Source of the DNA: Hirsutella rhossiliensis
Lineage: Eukaryota; Ascomycota; Sordariomycetes; Hypocreales; Ophiocordycipitaceae
DNA: 64,000 bases
Direction of reading: 5' to 3'
Assembly (NCBI RefSeq): GCF_020360975.1
Contig: NW_025408675.1
Span: 2,046,001-2,110,000 of the forward strand
The position numbers and the translations under genes are program-made. Shown in pieces: positions 46,254 through 58,341 of the stretch; the first letter of the stretch is position 1, and every line of letters begins with the position of its first letter. The notes under the pieces are model-generated. The model did no database searches. It saw only the letters and a list, made by a program, of their open reading frames with translations, and was not told where the DNA came from.

Positions 46254-46917
46254 GATTGCGGCGGCGGCTCGTCGTTGCACGCGCGAGACTGGGAGGGGCG
46301 AGTTGATGAGGGCAAGGTGGATGAGATGAGGCCGATGAAGAGGAAGAGGACGGAGAGAGCGACTGCGGATTGATTGTCGTCGAGGATTCAGTGGGCGCAG
46401 CAGAATCGGAGTTGGGGATGCCAGGGCGCGACTTCTGTGCTTCTATTTCTCAAACGCAGCCGAGATGATGGCTTGGATTGTTGGTCTGTTTGGGGTTGCA
46501 CGACCTTGTTTCTGCAGCAAACAGCCGGGCCAATGCCAGCGCCACCAATCGTCAGCCTGCAGGGGGTCGAAGCGCTAGAAGCCCCCACTGGCAATCTCGC
46601 GTTCCGGCCTACCCTGGACGCATTCATTGTCAGTGTTGCCGGGGAACGGGCAGAGAGAGGCAAACAATGATGCTCCCACGTGTCTGATGTCTCAGTAGGG
46701 ATAATAGATGTATGATGATGAGTCGATATACAGTGTGTAAGGTATGTACAAATAGTCAACAAGGCCCAGGTCCTTACAAAGGGAAAGCACAGGAGAGCAA
46801 AAGGACAAGTAAAGGCTCAACTCAGTCTGAATAACAGCATACGTTATATGTCAACCGCGTATGAATATAAAACACCGCCCCGTGCCGCTTCTTTTCATCT
46901 GCTATTACTCGCCCCGT
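46254..46917. other. Intergenic region
   Basis: About 0.66 kb holding the promoter of the HD-domain gene and the 3' end of the next minus-strand gene. No ORF of interest. The AT-rich stretch at 46690-46880 would suit a 3' UTR. Confidence 0.45.
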
Positions 46918-47517
46918 TCAAGCCTCCCTCTCGAAACGCGCATACCGCGGGTATCGATCCACCACCCACGTCGACGTCGACGGGTCCCACACAAATGCCC
47001 GGTTGCTGTATGGTAGGTAAAAGACCCCGTTGACGTGGTACTCGTCGTCGGCCTGCGGCATGGCCTGGCGCGGCGTCCAAGTTCCGTAGGCCGGCGGCGG
47101 CACCGGCGGCCGGGGAAGCCTCTCCTCGTAGTTGGGTGCCGGGCCGCTCTCCGTGTCCCACGGTGTGCGGTCGTCGACGGCTTGTCCGTGGCTGCACTCG
47201 TTCATCTCGTGGGCGTCTGCGACTGCTCTTGCCCGCTGCTGCTGGGGCTTGTTGACTCCGAGTTCGACTCCGACTCCTCCGTGCCGTGGCCGGAGGCGGC
47301 AGCGGGCGGCGAGGCCCCTGAACCGCCGTGGCACGCTCTGCAGGTAGGCAAACAGGCCGCTGCCCAGCCGGAACACGATCCAGATGAGCAGAAGGAGCCC
47401 CAGGATGCACAGCACGGCCGTGAGCGCAACAGCCGCGACCCGTTTCTCCTCCGACTCCCACTCGCCCGGGTTCGGCACGAAGAGATCGCGTCCTTCCAGA
47501 ACGAACCTGGGCGCCAT
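46918..47517 (-). CDS. Single-pass membrane protein with PPxY motif, unknown function
   Basis: A start at the ATG 47517 gives 199 aa. The open frame continues 106 codons upstream, but that segment is not protein-like, so the shorter form is preferred. A short N-terminus (about 30 residues) is followed by one hydrophobic helix (VAAVALTAVLCILGLLLLIW) and a basic flank (RRFRGLAARCRLRPR), suggesting a cytoplasmic C-terminus. That tail contains PNYEERLPRPP and PPPAYGTW. PPAY fits the PPxY consensus bound by WW domains of Rsp5/Nedd4-type ubiquitin ligases, so it could be an ubiquitin-ligase adaptor or cargo. That role is inference. The C-terminal NGVFYLPYSNRAFVWDPSTS block looks conserved. Confidence 0.7.
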   Translation of the reverse strand: MAPRFVLEGRDLFVPNPGEWESEEKRVAAVALTAVLCILGLLLLIWIVFRLGSGLFAYLQSVPRRFRGLAARCRLRPRHGGVGVELGVNKPQQQRARAVADAHEMNECSHGQAVDDRTPWDTESGPAPNYEERLPRPPVPPPAYGTWTPRQAMPQADDEYHVNGVFYLPYSNRAFVWDPSTSTWVVDRYPRYARFEREA

Positions 47518-48206
47518 TGGTACGGCCTTTTGCACTGCGCGACACGATGTAGTCCCCTCCCTTATGCTTGACGCTCTGGCTGTTTTTCGCGGACGAGGCC
47601 GGGAGTTCAGCCCGTCTAGCGATGAGCGGGCGGCGGTGATGATAATCGGAGATGAGTCGATTGCGACGAGTCTTGAATGTCGACGGGAAGAGAAAAAAAT
47701 CAAAATACTGAGAGGACACGACGCCCTCAAGTAGAAGCAGGCCGGCATATAAAGGCACATACATGGCTTGCGAAAAAGACTTTGTTCCTCTGCTGTGGCG
47801 TCAAGACCAAATACTGCGCTCGCGAACCTAAGCACAATGAGTCGGCGGCAGTGATGGCCTCGGAAGCGTTAGTTGGCGCCATCTGGGGAAAAGGAGGGAC
47901 AATAATGTGCATGAGGCGTGGTTTAGTCTTTGGTGCGTCGACCACCAGACTCTCTCTCTCGCTCTTGGCCTATCGAGTGGCTCCAGGTAGCGCAACAAGC
48001 TTCAGTCTTGATTGAGCGCCAGGCAGCCATGGGATGAGTCGCCATGGCCGCCAGTGCAGCTGATCTAGACATGTTGCCGCGTCTCGTCAACCATAAATCC
48101 ACCTCGTCTCCAAACTCACAGCTCTCTTGGTCAGCCCCGGGCAACCGGCAGCTATCCAACCGCAGCTCTCTCTGTCAACTCTCTCTCGACACGCCCCTGA
48201 GCAGCC
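47518..48206. other. Intergenic region
   Basis: About 0.7 kb between two minus-strand genes, with the promoter of the PPxY protein and the 3' UTR of the rhodanese gene. No further gene seen. Confidence 0.45.
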
Positions 48207-48807
48207 TCAATAATCCTGCCACAGCTCCTTGTGGTACGCCTCGGTCAGCCGCTCGTCCTCGCCGTACACCTCCTGCCAGCCCGAGAAGCCGCGGTCGAGC
48301 ACGTAGACGGTCTGCGGGGCGGCGGCGGCGATGCCCAGCGCCGCCAGCACGCCGTCGCGCTCGCGCAGGTAGCGCAGGGCAGCGCTGGGCCCGCGCTGCT
48401 GGCTGAGGGCGCAGTGGAAGACGACCGTCTGCTTGTCCTTGAGCTTGCGCACCAGCGTCGGCAGGATGGCGTCGAGCTGCTGGCTGGGCACGTTGGTTGA
48501 GCCCTTGATGTGCCCGCCAATGTAGTCTGCGGGGGCCTGTCAGCGATATATAGGAATATGGTCTCGAAACCGCCTCTGTTGGGGTCTTGACGAGATGAAG
48601 ACTGATGGTGCTGACAACGGCAGATGGGCTGGTCAAGTCTGACTGTGTCTGAAAGCACGGCGCAAAGAGAGAGCACCCACCGTCGTCGCGTACGTCAACC
48701 ACAGCAAAGGTCGGGTCTGCAGCCTCGCACTCCGCCAGCATCTTTTCCGACAACGCCTGGGCAGACATGCGCTGCAGCGTCGCGACGCTGGCCGTCGACG
48801 ACGACAT
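48207..48807 (-). CDS. ych1: Cdc25-class rhodanese-domain phosphatase (Ych1/Ibp1-like)
   Basis: Exons 48681-48807 and 48207-48526 (intron of 154 bp, phase 1) give 148 aa, the usual size of these single-domain proteins. The active-site loop is FHCALSQQRGP, with C81 and R87 in the C-X5-R arrangement of Cdc25-type phosphatases and Acr2 arsenate reductases. Upstream are FAVVDVRDDDYIGGHIKGS (the CH2A-like rhodanese start) and downstream VLDRGFSGWQEVYG. It most resembles S. cerevisiae Ych1 and S. pombe Ibp1. These are small Cdc25-like phosphatases not essential for mitosis. Arsenate reduction is a possible alternative activity. Confidence 0.88.
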
Positions 48808-49275
48808 GGCGAGCCCGGGTCTGGAATGCGCCGCACGCCAGGCCACCCGAAGCATAAACTGTTCGTCGCTACTGCTGCTGCTGCGGCTGAGAGCGGCGGC
48901 GTCTTCGCGTCTAATGGAAGAGCAGGGTTGAAGTCGAAATGACGGGCGATCGGGGGAGTCGTTTGTCATCTCGGCTGGCCGGGACCCACTAGCTTCCGAA
49001 GCACGGAGCAGCCCTGTACTATACGCCTTGCCTGTCTCGGCCGACCCCGTTGCTCCGTGCAGATCCGCGTCTCCTTTGCTTTTCATGCCCTGTCCTTGTC
49101 ATTATCATCCTGCAAATCACGTTGGTAGCACATGCAACGACGCGCCGACGACCGTTCTGTTCGGAAAAGCCCCCGTTCCCTCTATCAACATCATGTAACC
49201 GCTTGCCAGCCCCATCAAGAAACAATGCATGGGGAATATACCAACAATCGCCTATACAAAACCCTCGACTTCACT
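48808..49275. other. Intergenic region
   Basis: About 0.47 kb with the promoter of the rhodanese gene and the ada2 3' UTR. No additional gene seen. Confidence 0.45.
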
Positions 49276-50890
49276 TCAAGCCTTGCCCACCCAGCCCGCG
49301 TTGATGAAAAAGTCGAATATCCTCCCCCCCTTCTGCGAGTCTAGCCGACATATCTCCTTGGCCTGCTTCTTCTTCAGCGTCCCGTTCGACTTGAGCGCCT
49401 CCTTGAGCATCTGCTCCTTGATCATCAGGTACGGCTTCGGCTGCAGCCGCACCACCTCGCACAGCTTGGCCTCGTCGGGCGTAAGCAGGTGCAGGTCCGG
49501 CGCGTTGTCCTGGCTCAGCGCCAGCGGCTGCACCCCCGAGATGGGCGACGCCGTGTACTTTTGCCTCGCCGCCCCGTGCCCGTTGACGCCCTCGCCGCCG
49601 TTGGAGTGCCCGTTGGTCAGCGCATTGGCCTCGCCATTGACCGCCTCGCCGTTGGTTTGCAGCGCCGGCCGAATCGCCAGCTCCGGCGCGACCAGCAGTG
49701 CTGCGCCGCTCGGGGCGTCCGGGGGCGGGGGCTGCTTGGAGCGTTGGTTAGACGCCAGGCGTTCCCTGTCCATGGAGCCCATGGGCGTCGACTTTTGCGC
49801 CCGCTGCGCCTTTTCCGTCTCGTACTTTTCCCCGCTCCGTAGGTCGCCGATGCGCATCCCGCGCCATTCCTGCAGCTGCGTGATGGCCTGCCTCAGGTTC
49901 AGCTCGTCGACGAGGCCCTGGCTAAAGTCTTCGAAATCCCGGTGGTTCATGATACGCGCAAAGGGCTTGGCCTTTTGCAGCACGTCCTTTTCCTCCTTGT
50001 TGCGCTTCTTATCAGCCTTTGTGTTTTCCCGGTAATCGAGCAGCTCGTGCTCAAAGACGACGCGCTTGCGCTCCACGCGCTGCGTCAGTCGACAGTTGTA
50101 AATCTCCATGACGGTCAGCTTGAGCTCCATCTCGGGCTCCATCTCGCCGGTGCGCGAGTTGAGGCCATCGCCCGGGTCGAACTGCATGTGCTGCACCGCC
50201 TCCTCGGCCTCGTTGGCGTACTCGGTCTCGAACTCGAGCCGGCCCGGCATGTATCCCTGGATCTCGTGGCAGCTGGGGACGCTGGCCGTCGGCTTGGTCT
50301 TGGCCTGCAGAGCGGGCGCGTTCTTTGCCTTTTCGCGGCGCTCCTCTATGCGCCTCTTCTTGCGGGCCTGAAACTCCTCGCGCGGCACCTGGTTGGCCAG
50401 CTCCGAGTCGTAGGGGCTGCATCGTTGGGGAAGGGGGAAGCGCGACGAGTTGACGTAAGTGTCGAGGTAGTGGTCGCGGACCTCGTCCTTGTCACGAAAC
50501 CCTCCTATGTGGTCGGCGATGTCGGCCCAGGAGCCCAGGCCGTAGATCTCGGCGCCCTCCAGGAGCAGGAGCTCCTCGTCGGCGCCCCATTCGGCGTCGA
50601 ATATGGGGAACGAGTTTTGCTCAATGACGCGGAAGGGGTGCGTCGCGGGGTCGTGGGCATTGCGAGACTCGCCCTTGGCGAAGCAGGAGACGCAGAGGTC
50701 AAAATCGGAACATGCCGGGTCTGCGCACCTAATGCGGACCTGGGAATGCAATGCGCGGGTTAGCAGGGCGAGGGAGAGGCTGGCGTTGGGCGCGTACCGT
50801 CGAGGTTATGTCGGACGAGCACACGTCGCAAACGTATTTGACCCCCCCCTCGCCGCCCCTCGTCACCGTCTTTTTGCGAATGACGCCCAT
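49276..50890 (-). CDS. ada2: Transcriptional adaptor Ada2 (SAGA HAT module)
   Basis: Exons 50798-50890 and 49276-50739 (58-bp phase-0 intron) give 518 aa. An N-terminal ZZ-type zinc finger spans the intron ([14 protein letters not shown] then [19 protein letters not shown]). A SANT/Myb domain follows ([21 protein letters not shown], residues about 85-130). Next come the Ada2 central region ([29 protein letters not shown]) and a C-terminal SWIRM domain with a helix-turn-helix (about 430-518, [20 protein letters not shown]...[12 protein letters not shown]). Ada2 binds Gcn5 and Ada3 and stimulates nucleosomal H3 acetylation in the nucleus. A Gly/Asn-rich linker ([20 protein letters not shown]) separates core and SWIRM. 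Confidence 0.96.
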
Positions 50891-52866
<1,976 letters not shown>

Positions 52867-52992
52867 CCATTACTTGTATGCTGATGTCTTTTCGACGCAC
52901 TGGCTGCGCCCCGACGGCTTCTCCACCTCGCGGGCATGTGAGCCGCGCTGCGGACATTGCGCTCTGCCGTTTCCCGCTCACGTTGTGGTGTC

Positions 52993-53573
52993 CTAGTTGC
53001 TCTCGACGTAGTAGTTTCGGACCATTGGCATCCAGATCAGGGCGCAGCTCGCCAGCGTAAAGGGAAAGACCTGCGGCAGGCCAAAGTTCATACTCTTAAA
53101 GACAAACAGCTCGCTGGCAAAGTGGCCGAGCGCCACGACGTAGGTCCATATGGCAATGTTGTAGACCGGGCCGAGGTGCAGGTTGTAGGCGGCGTAGCAG
53201 CGGACAATACAGGTGATGAGGGTCCAGGTGCCAAACAGACGGCCAGCAAGGGGGGTCACTTGGTCCGCGGCGTGGGCGTCGTTGGCGGCGGCGGGGACGA
53301 GCTTATTGACCGAGTCGTCGGGGTTGAAGGCGGGCGACGCGGGTGGCAGCTTGGGGTTGCGGACGAAGCGGCCGTTGTAGACGCGGCGCGAGAAGTGCAG
53401 CGTCGCGTAGGCTTGCAGGGAGTTGCCGATGGAGACGACAGAGAGCTGCGAGACGCAAGGGGGGTTAGTCGTTGTTGGACCAAGTGAGACAAGGCTTTGG
53501 AGGTTCCTACAATGAGCATGTAGTAGGGCAGGATGCCCTTGGCTGGGGGGAGCAGAGACTTGAAAAGGTCCAT
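52993..53573 (-). CDS. erg28: Ergosterol biosynthesis scaffold protein Erg28
   Basis: Exons 53511-53573 and 52993-53445 (65-bp phase-0 intron with a GACTAAC branch point) give 171 aa. Erg28 is a small ER membrane protein that tethers the C-4 demethylation enzymes Erg25, Erg26 and Erg27. Four hydrophobic segments are seen: GILPYYMLIL..., the VVSIGNSLQAYATLHFS region, FGTWTLITCIVRCYAAYNL, and IAIWTYVVALGHFASELFVF followed by a last stretch PFTLASCALIWMPMV. Family marks are LHFSRRVYNG and GRLFGTWTL. It converges with gal7, leaving about 126 bp between stop codons. An acidic and Ala-rich insert lies around residues 55-85. Confidence 0.93.
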
Positions 53574-53744
53574 GGCGACTGTTTTCGGTAGCAAGGTGTT
53601 GGAAAAGGAGCTGGGCGGCCTGCCTAATGGGGCATTGGCAAATGACCGTGTCAGAAAAAAATAGCCGCTTAGTCAGACCGAAATCTTTCTACATTCCCCA
53701 CTCGAAGACACGATGCCCTCACACGGCGACCAGTCCAGCAGCCA

Positions 53745-54749
53745 TTAGGCGCGTTTCGACTCCGACTTGAGCTCGCTCGCTCGCTCTCGTCGCATAACAT
53801 TCACAATGACCCTATCTCTCCCCCACGCGGGCAAAAGACTGACCCCGAGTTGCTGCAGTGCATGGGCCCAGTATCCAACTACAATGCCATGCCCCCGACC
53901 AACTCGGGCCAGGGCAGCCCGGGCCATGGTCTGGGCATCTGGCGTGAACAGCGATGGCCGTTCCTGCAAGCCCGAGACCCCCGTGACCCTGCCCACCCGG
54001 ATGCCCAGCAACTCGACCTCGCCCGCCTTGCCCTGAAGCGCCATCTCGAGGCCCACGGCGCGGGTCAGGTTCATGAGAAACTGCTTGCTTGCGCTGTAGG
54101 AGGCCAGCAGGGGAAAGCCCTGGTCTGCCATGGAGCTGATGTTGACCACGAGAGCGGGCGCGTTCCGGGCGAGGGTGGGCAGGAGGACGCGTGTCAGATG
54201 AAGCGGGAAGAGCGCGTTGAGGCTGACGTTGCTGGTGACGCGCGCTGCCGACGATTCGCTGAGCGGTGCGTAGATTGGATTGGTCGGGCCGGCGCCCGCG
54301 TTGTTGATGAGCACCGTCAAATGCAAGTCGTAGACTGCGGCTTTGATAGCCGCAAAGTCCACGGCAGCTTCAGGCAAGCTCTTCTCGCCCGTCTGCTCGA
54401 GCCAGCTCACGCACGGCATAGTGCTGGCGTCTGCAACCAGGATCCGAAAGGACCTTCGGGGATGGTCCTCCTGCAGCCCGGACATGACGCGAGAGAGCTT
54501 GGCATGATTCCGCCCGTGCAGCACCACGTTGAACCCTCGCGCGGCGAGCTCGTGCGAAAAAGCGCGGCCTATGCCGTCGGAAGCACCCGTCACCAAGGCC
54601 CATGGTGACTGGCCATTGGATGTGCCATGTGCGAAGCGACTCAGTCTCGAGGGCAAGAGGTAGATGCTGATGAGTTTGAGGGCCTTGGCGGCCGCGAAAG
54701 CTACCGTGAGGACTCCGATGGCGAAGATGATGCTAGACGTATCTGCCAT
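53745..54749 (-). CDS. Short-chain dehydrogenase/reductase, 3-ketoacyl reductase / 17beta-HSD type
   Basis: A single exon of 334 aa from the ATG at 54749. The open frame starts at a TTG ten codons earlier. An N-terminal hydrophobic helix (about 6-32) suggests ER anchoring. The Rossmann fold carries TGASDGIG at 54-61, NNAG at 149-152, and a catalytic Ser near 205 with Tyr218 and Lys222 in YSASK. The N-terminal helix, the SPWALVTGAS entry and the overall length resemble the very-long-chain 3-ketoacyl-CoA reductase next door, but similarity is moderate and the C-terminus differs. Its substrate is unknown: fatty acyl, sterol or secondary-metabolite ketones are all possible. It is on the same strand as erg28 and the reductase gene. 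Confidence 0.88.
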   Translation of the reverse strand: MADTSSIIFAIGVLTVAFAAAKALKLISIYLLPSRLSRFAHGTSNGQSPWALVTGASDGIGRAFSHELAARGFNVVLHGRNHAKLSRVMSGLQEDHPRRSFRILVADASTMPCVSWLEQTGEKSLPEAAVDFAAIKAAVYDLHLTVLINNAGAGPTNPIYAPLSESSAARVTSNVSLNALFPLHLTRVLLPTLARNAPALVVNISSMADQGFPLLASYSASKQFLMNLTRAVGLEMALQGKAGEVELLGIRVGRVTGVSGLQERPSLFTPDAQTMARAALARVGRGHGIVVGYWAHALQQLGVSLLPAWGRDRVIVNVMRRERASELKSESKRA

Positions 54750-55373
54750 TTTGGGCGAGCCGGAGAAGGTGAGCGACAAGGCAGAGGCATATACGAGTTT
54801 ACCAAGTAGTTGATGAAAGCGAGAGAAGCCCCAGCACCAAGCGGCGCAACGTCGTCATCAACCCCTCCCGGATAATGACGGGTTCAGTCCCGAGGCCGGT
54901 CCCGTAATCTTCTCCGATACTGCCTACGTACGGGATGCATTCCTTAAGAGGAGAGGGGAAATATCGTAGGCAAGAAATGTACGGCAGAACGCATCATGCA
55001 AGCCGCAAGAGCAGAGATGAGGCCAAGCATCCATTCGTGTTAGGCGTTCAGACGAGGCTGACAAAGAGCACTCCGCATGCCGCCTAGATGTGCAGTTGAT
55101 GCGCAGTTAACGAGGCTGATTGGTGTTGTGGCTTGGAACATGTTTTTGCTTGTCTGCAAGCCATGGTGATTTACAGCCTCGTGGGCTCTTCGTTAGGTAG
55201 GTCCATACACATCGAAACCCCATATCTACTCCAAAGGTGGCTCATAGGTAGCTTCTCCAGACAAATGCATGCCTTGAATCCATCCTGCCAGCCAGCTGTT
55301 GCATCCCTCCTCTGCAACATACTTGACAGGGCTATCCTCCAAACTTTCCATGGGGGCCAGTGGGCAGTCCTGG
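54750..55373. other. Intergenic region
   Basis: About 0.6 kb with the SDR promoter and the 3' end of the ketoacyl-CoA reductase gene. An open plus-strand frame (55133-55459) runs antisense into the reductase and has no recognisable features. Confidence 0.45.
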
Positions 55374-56436
55374 CTACTGCTTCTTGGCGTCCCGCTCCCG
55401 CTTGCGCAGAGCCCTCTTGCGAATGTCCATGTGCATCTTTTTGTTCTGCCAGATGGTAACCGGGCTGTTGACGCCCGGCACGTTCTCAATCAGCCACAGC
55501 ATGAACGAGTGACTCCACCACGGCGTGTACGTGTTGGGCGTCGACTGGTACCCGCCCAGCCCGACCTTGCCCAGGGCCGACCTGACGAAGCCGCGCGCAG
55601 TCGGCACCAGCAGGCTGGGGCGCCGGACCTTGCTCATGGCCGTCGTGACGAGGTGGCTCAGCACCAGCTGCACGTCGACATGGTCATCGGCCATTTCCGA
55701 CGCCAGCGCGTTGCTCCACTGCTGCAGAAAGGCCTTGCTGCCTGAGTACGTGGCCAGGTACGGCGTGGGCGTCCAGCCGGCAAAGGAGCCCATGGTCAGG
55801 ATCAGGCCACGCTTGCGCGCCTTGAGAATGGGCCCCACGACCTGCGTCACCTTGAGGGTGCCGATGCAGTTGATGGTGATGATGTTCTGCAGCTCCTCGG
55901 TGGGCGTCTCGAGGAACGACACGGGGATGCTGTGGCTCTGGCCGACATTGTTGATGAGTATGGCCACGTCGAGGCCGCGCACCAGCTCGCCGAGCCTTTC
56001 GTAGTCGCCGTCGTCGTCGCGGGAAAAGTCCATGGCCAGCGTCTTGACCTGCAGGCCCTTGCCCGTGTATTTCTGCTCGAGCTCCTTGGCGAGGGAGTCA
56101 AGCTTGGACTGGGTCCGGGAGACGAGGACAAGGTTGAAGCCCTTGGCGGCCAGCTGGCTTGCAAACTCCTTGCCCAGCCCGTCCGAGGCACCGGTCACGA
56201 CGGCCCAAGACCCGGCCTTGCCATATTTGCGAAGCTGGCCACCGTGTCAGCAATCGAAGAGAGACGGATAAGATCAATCTGACATTGACGCCGCTGAGCA
56301 CGAACGCGCTCAGGACCAGCCGCAGATAGCTCAGCAGTTTGGATGCCAGGCACAGCGCCCCAACGCCGGCCAGCACCCACTGGGCCGACTGGGGGACGGG
56401 CGGAAGCTGGGCGAGGTATTGCTGGATCTTTTCCAT
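55374..56436 (-). CDS. ifa38: Very-long-chain 3-oxoacyl-CoA reductase (Ifa38/KAR)
   Basis: Exons 56284-56436 and 55374-56234 (49-bp phase-0 intron) give 337 aa. It performs the second step of very-long-chain fatty acid elongation at the ER, reducing 3-ketoacyl-CoA with NADPH. Features: a hydrophobic N-terminal helix ([19 protein letters not shown]) and [21 protein letters not shown] with the cofactor loop at 65-72. Then come INNVGQSH, the catalytic Ser near 201 (GSFAG), and Tyr214 and Lys218 in YSGSK. The [17 protein letters not shown] block is typical of this family. The C-terminus is strongly basic ([22 protein letters not shown] in two parts) and may serve ER retention. Confidence 0.94.
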
Positions 56437-57317
56437 GGCGATGACGAGACGGGTGGCGCGGGCGATTCGTCGGTCGGCGCGCGATGCAGAGGTTGCGATT
56501 CGTCGATGGGAAAGTTGATGGGGGAGAAAAGGCCAAGGTTGCCAGGGCGGGACGAGCAAATAATATGACGGCGTTGGGGGGGGGGGGCTGAGGTTGGCAG
56601 GCATCGGATAAGGAGGGACTTGATTTAACGCTTTATCTGCACGATAAAGAGATGTATCCGCCTATCTTATGCCTGCTGCCTCGTTGGGTCACACTCACCG
56701 AGCTTCAACGCGCTCTCAAGCGCCATTCGAGATTCTCCATCTCTTCCAGCTCAGCATGGCATCGGTTGCGATGGCTACTGGACTTATGGTTTCCGTTGAT
56801 ACAGATATATCACTTGTCTATAAACGTGGCCAGTGGATTAGTCCCCGTGCCAAGGTTAAGAGCCATTTAGTGTTTACGGAGCAAGACCATGGTCGAGTTG
56901 GAGGACGTCAACAACTCCGCGTGGATTCACATGATTTCGCATTTATCGACCGAGGTTATATGATACCTGTATAAACAACGCTTATTCTATCTACGAAGGC
57001 ATACTAGGGGACTACTAGACCGATCAAGCCAGCCGGTACTTGGAGTTGCCTATTGTACTTACCTAGGTACCTAGTAAAGGTTCAGTTACATGGAGTTCTT
57101 TGTGGTCCTGCCTCCCTTTATTAGACCTTGCCCCTGGATAACACCCGAATACGGCTTTCCAATGATGTGTCTCGAGTTTTTACCTTCTCCATGTAAGATT
57201 GATGCTCGGCAAAACCTAACGCCGGACCCCGTTTTGGCGCACTCATCTCATGATCTCCCTTTCTCCCCCCTCTCGTTCTCTCGTCACCTCCCAAGTTTAA
57301 GCCCCCATCCTTGCGCC
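56437..57317. promoter_or_regulatory. Divergent region between the ketoacyl-CoA reductase and the Tse2-like gene
   Basis: About 0.88 kb between divergent start codons. A G/C homopolymer-rich spot lies at 56576-56587. A plus-strand ORF (56669-56974) has no domain and is not called. An ACCTAGGTACCTAG motif occurs at about 57061. Confidence 0.45.
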
Positions 57318-58112
57318 ATGTTCAGGCGAGTTCCCAGCCTTGTCCTCTCACGCCGACAGCTGCATGTATTGCCTCGACAATTCTCCACGCCGCGACCGCC
57401 GCGCTCAATCTCTCGACAATTTTCCGTAAAGGCCGTTTATTCGTCGTTCCCTGCCACCTTGTACTACTACTGCCCACACCGCAGCTCGGCCCTGTTCGAT
57501 CATCGGGAGAATGACAAGGGGCCGGATGGCGTGTACGAGGAGGGGGTGGATATAGACGAGCATGGTCTCGTGTATCCGTCTGTCAATAAAATGTCTGGTC
57601 AGTGCCTTTCTCGACTCTACTACTGGCTGAGGACTGGACTAAACCGGCTGACAGCTTCCAACGGCGCCATCATGTTTCCGAATACCTTTATGATGCAAGA
57701 GCTTGTGCGCACTTACTTTGACCAAGTTCTCGATGGCGAGGAGCAAGGCAATCTAGTTGACATGCCATCAGTCTACACTATTCCTAAGGGTATGATAGGT
57801 TCCCCGCGTAGTCAATGTCTCGGAAGCTGACACAACTCGCATAGGAACACGCATTCCCAGCCATCTTATTCTCATCAACGAGTACACTGCTAGGTTCTCT
57901 CTCCAGCCGTCACGCGGCATGCCACTCAAAGGTCAAAAGCAGCCTCATCCATCTTGCCGAAGCACTGCTTACAACTTCCAGATCTAAATCAAGCCTTGGA
58001 TGAGTTCTATGCCAAGCACGCCCACATGGAGGCTGCAGAGAAATGGCTGGATGCACACCCCTTCCAAGATGCTATACCAGATGATGCAGATGCCGCGTGG
58101 ACGGCCAAGTAA
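57318..58112 (+). CDS. Tse2-like ADP-ribosyltransferase-fold protein with mitochondrial-type leader
   Basis: Four exons (57318-57597, 57655-57789, 57845-57931, 57982-58112) in agreeing phase give 210 aa. The first about 43 residues are rich in Arg, Ser, Leu and Phe and lack acids, which is a typical mitochondrial presequence. The remainder matches my memory of the fungal branch of the Tse2 family (Pfam ADPRTs_Tse2). Short landmarks are FPATLYYY, NGAIMFPN, IPKGTRIP and FSLQPSRGMPL. Tse2 is a type VI secretion toxin of Pseudomonas with an ART-like fold. Fungal relatives are common and uncharacterised. Intron 1 is 57 bp, a multiple of three, with no in-frame stop, so an unspliced mRNA would also be translatable. 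No breaks seen. Whether it is active, and on which substrate, is unknown. Confidence 0.7.
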
Positions 58113-58341
58113 AATGGGACTGGAGGACATATCATCTAGCATTTGCCCCTTATAACCGGATTAAAGAGGTGCCGGCAAAGAAGTAAAAAAAGATGAGCTG
58201 CATGGCCCGGAACCCTGTTTTTTGTGCCCAATGCTGCTCCCCGACCCCCCTCTGCCCCCCACCCTGCGCGCCGTCTGGAGATCCCTGGATGAGTCAACGA
58301 GTGAGCTTGACCTGACCATCCATTCCTCGACCGCCCGAGGC

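Noticed and set aside
47518..47835. 106-codon upstream extension of the PPxY membrane protein
   Set aside because: Cys/Phe-rich, stop-free by chance, with no signal peptide logic. The internal ATG precedes a sensible N-terminus.
56669..56974. 101-codon plus-strand frame upstream of the Tse2-like gene
   Set aside because: No recognisable domain and overlapping alternative frame. Kept as possible but unsupported.
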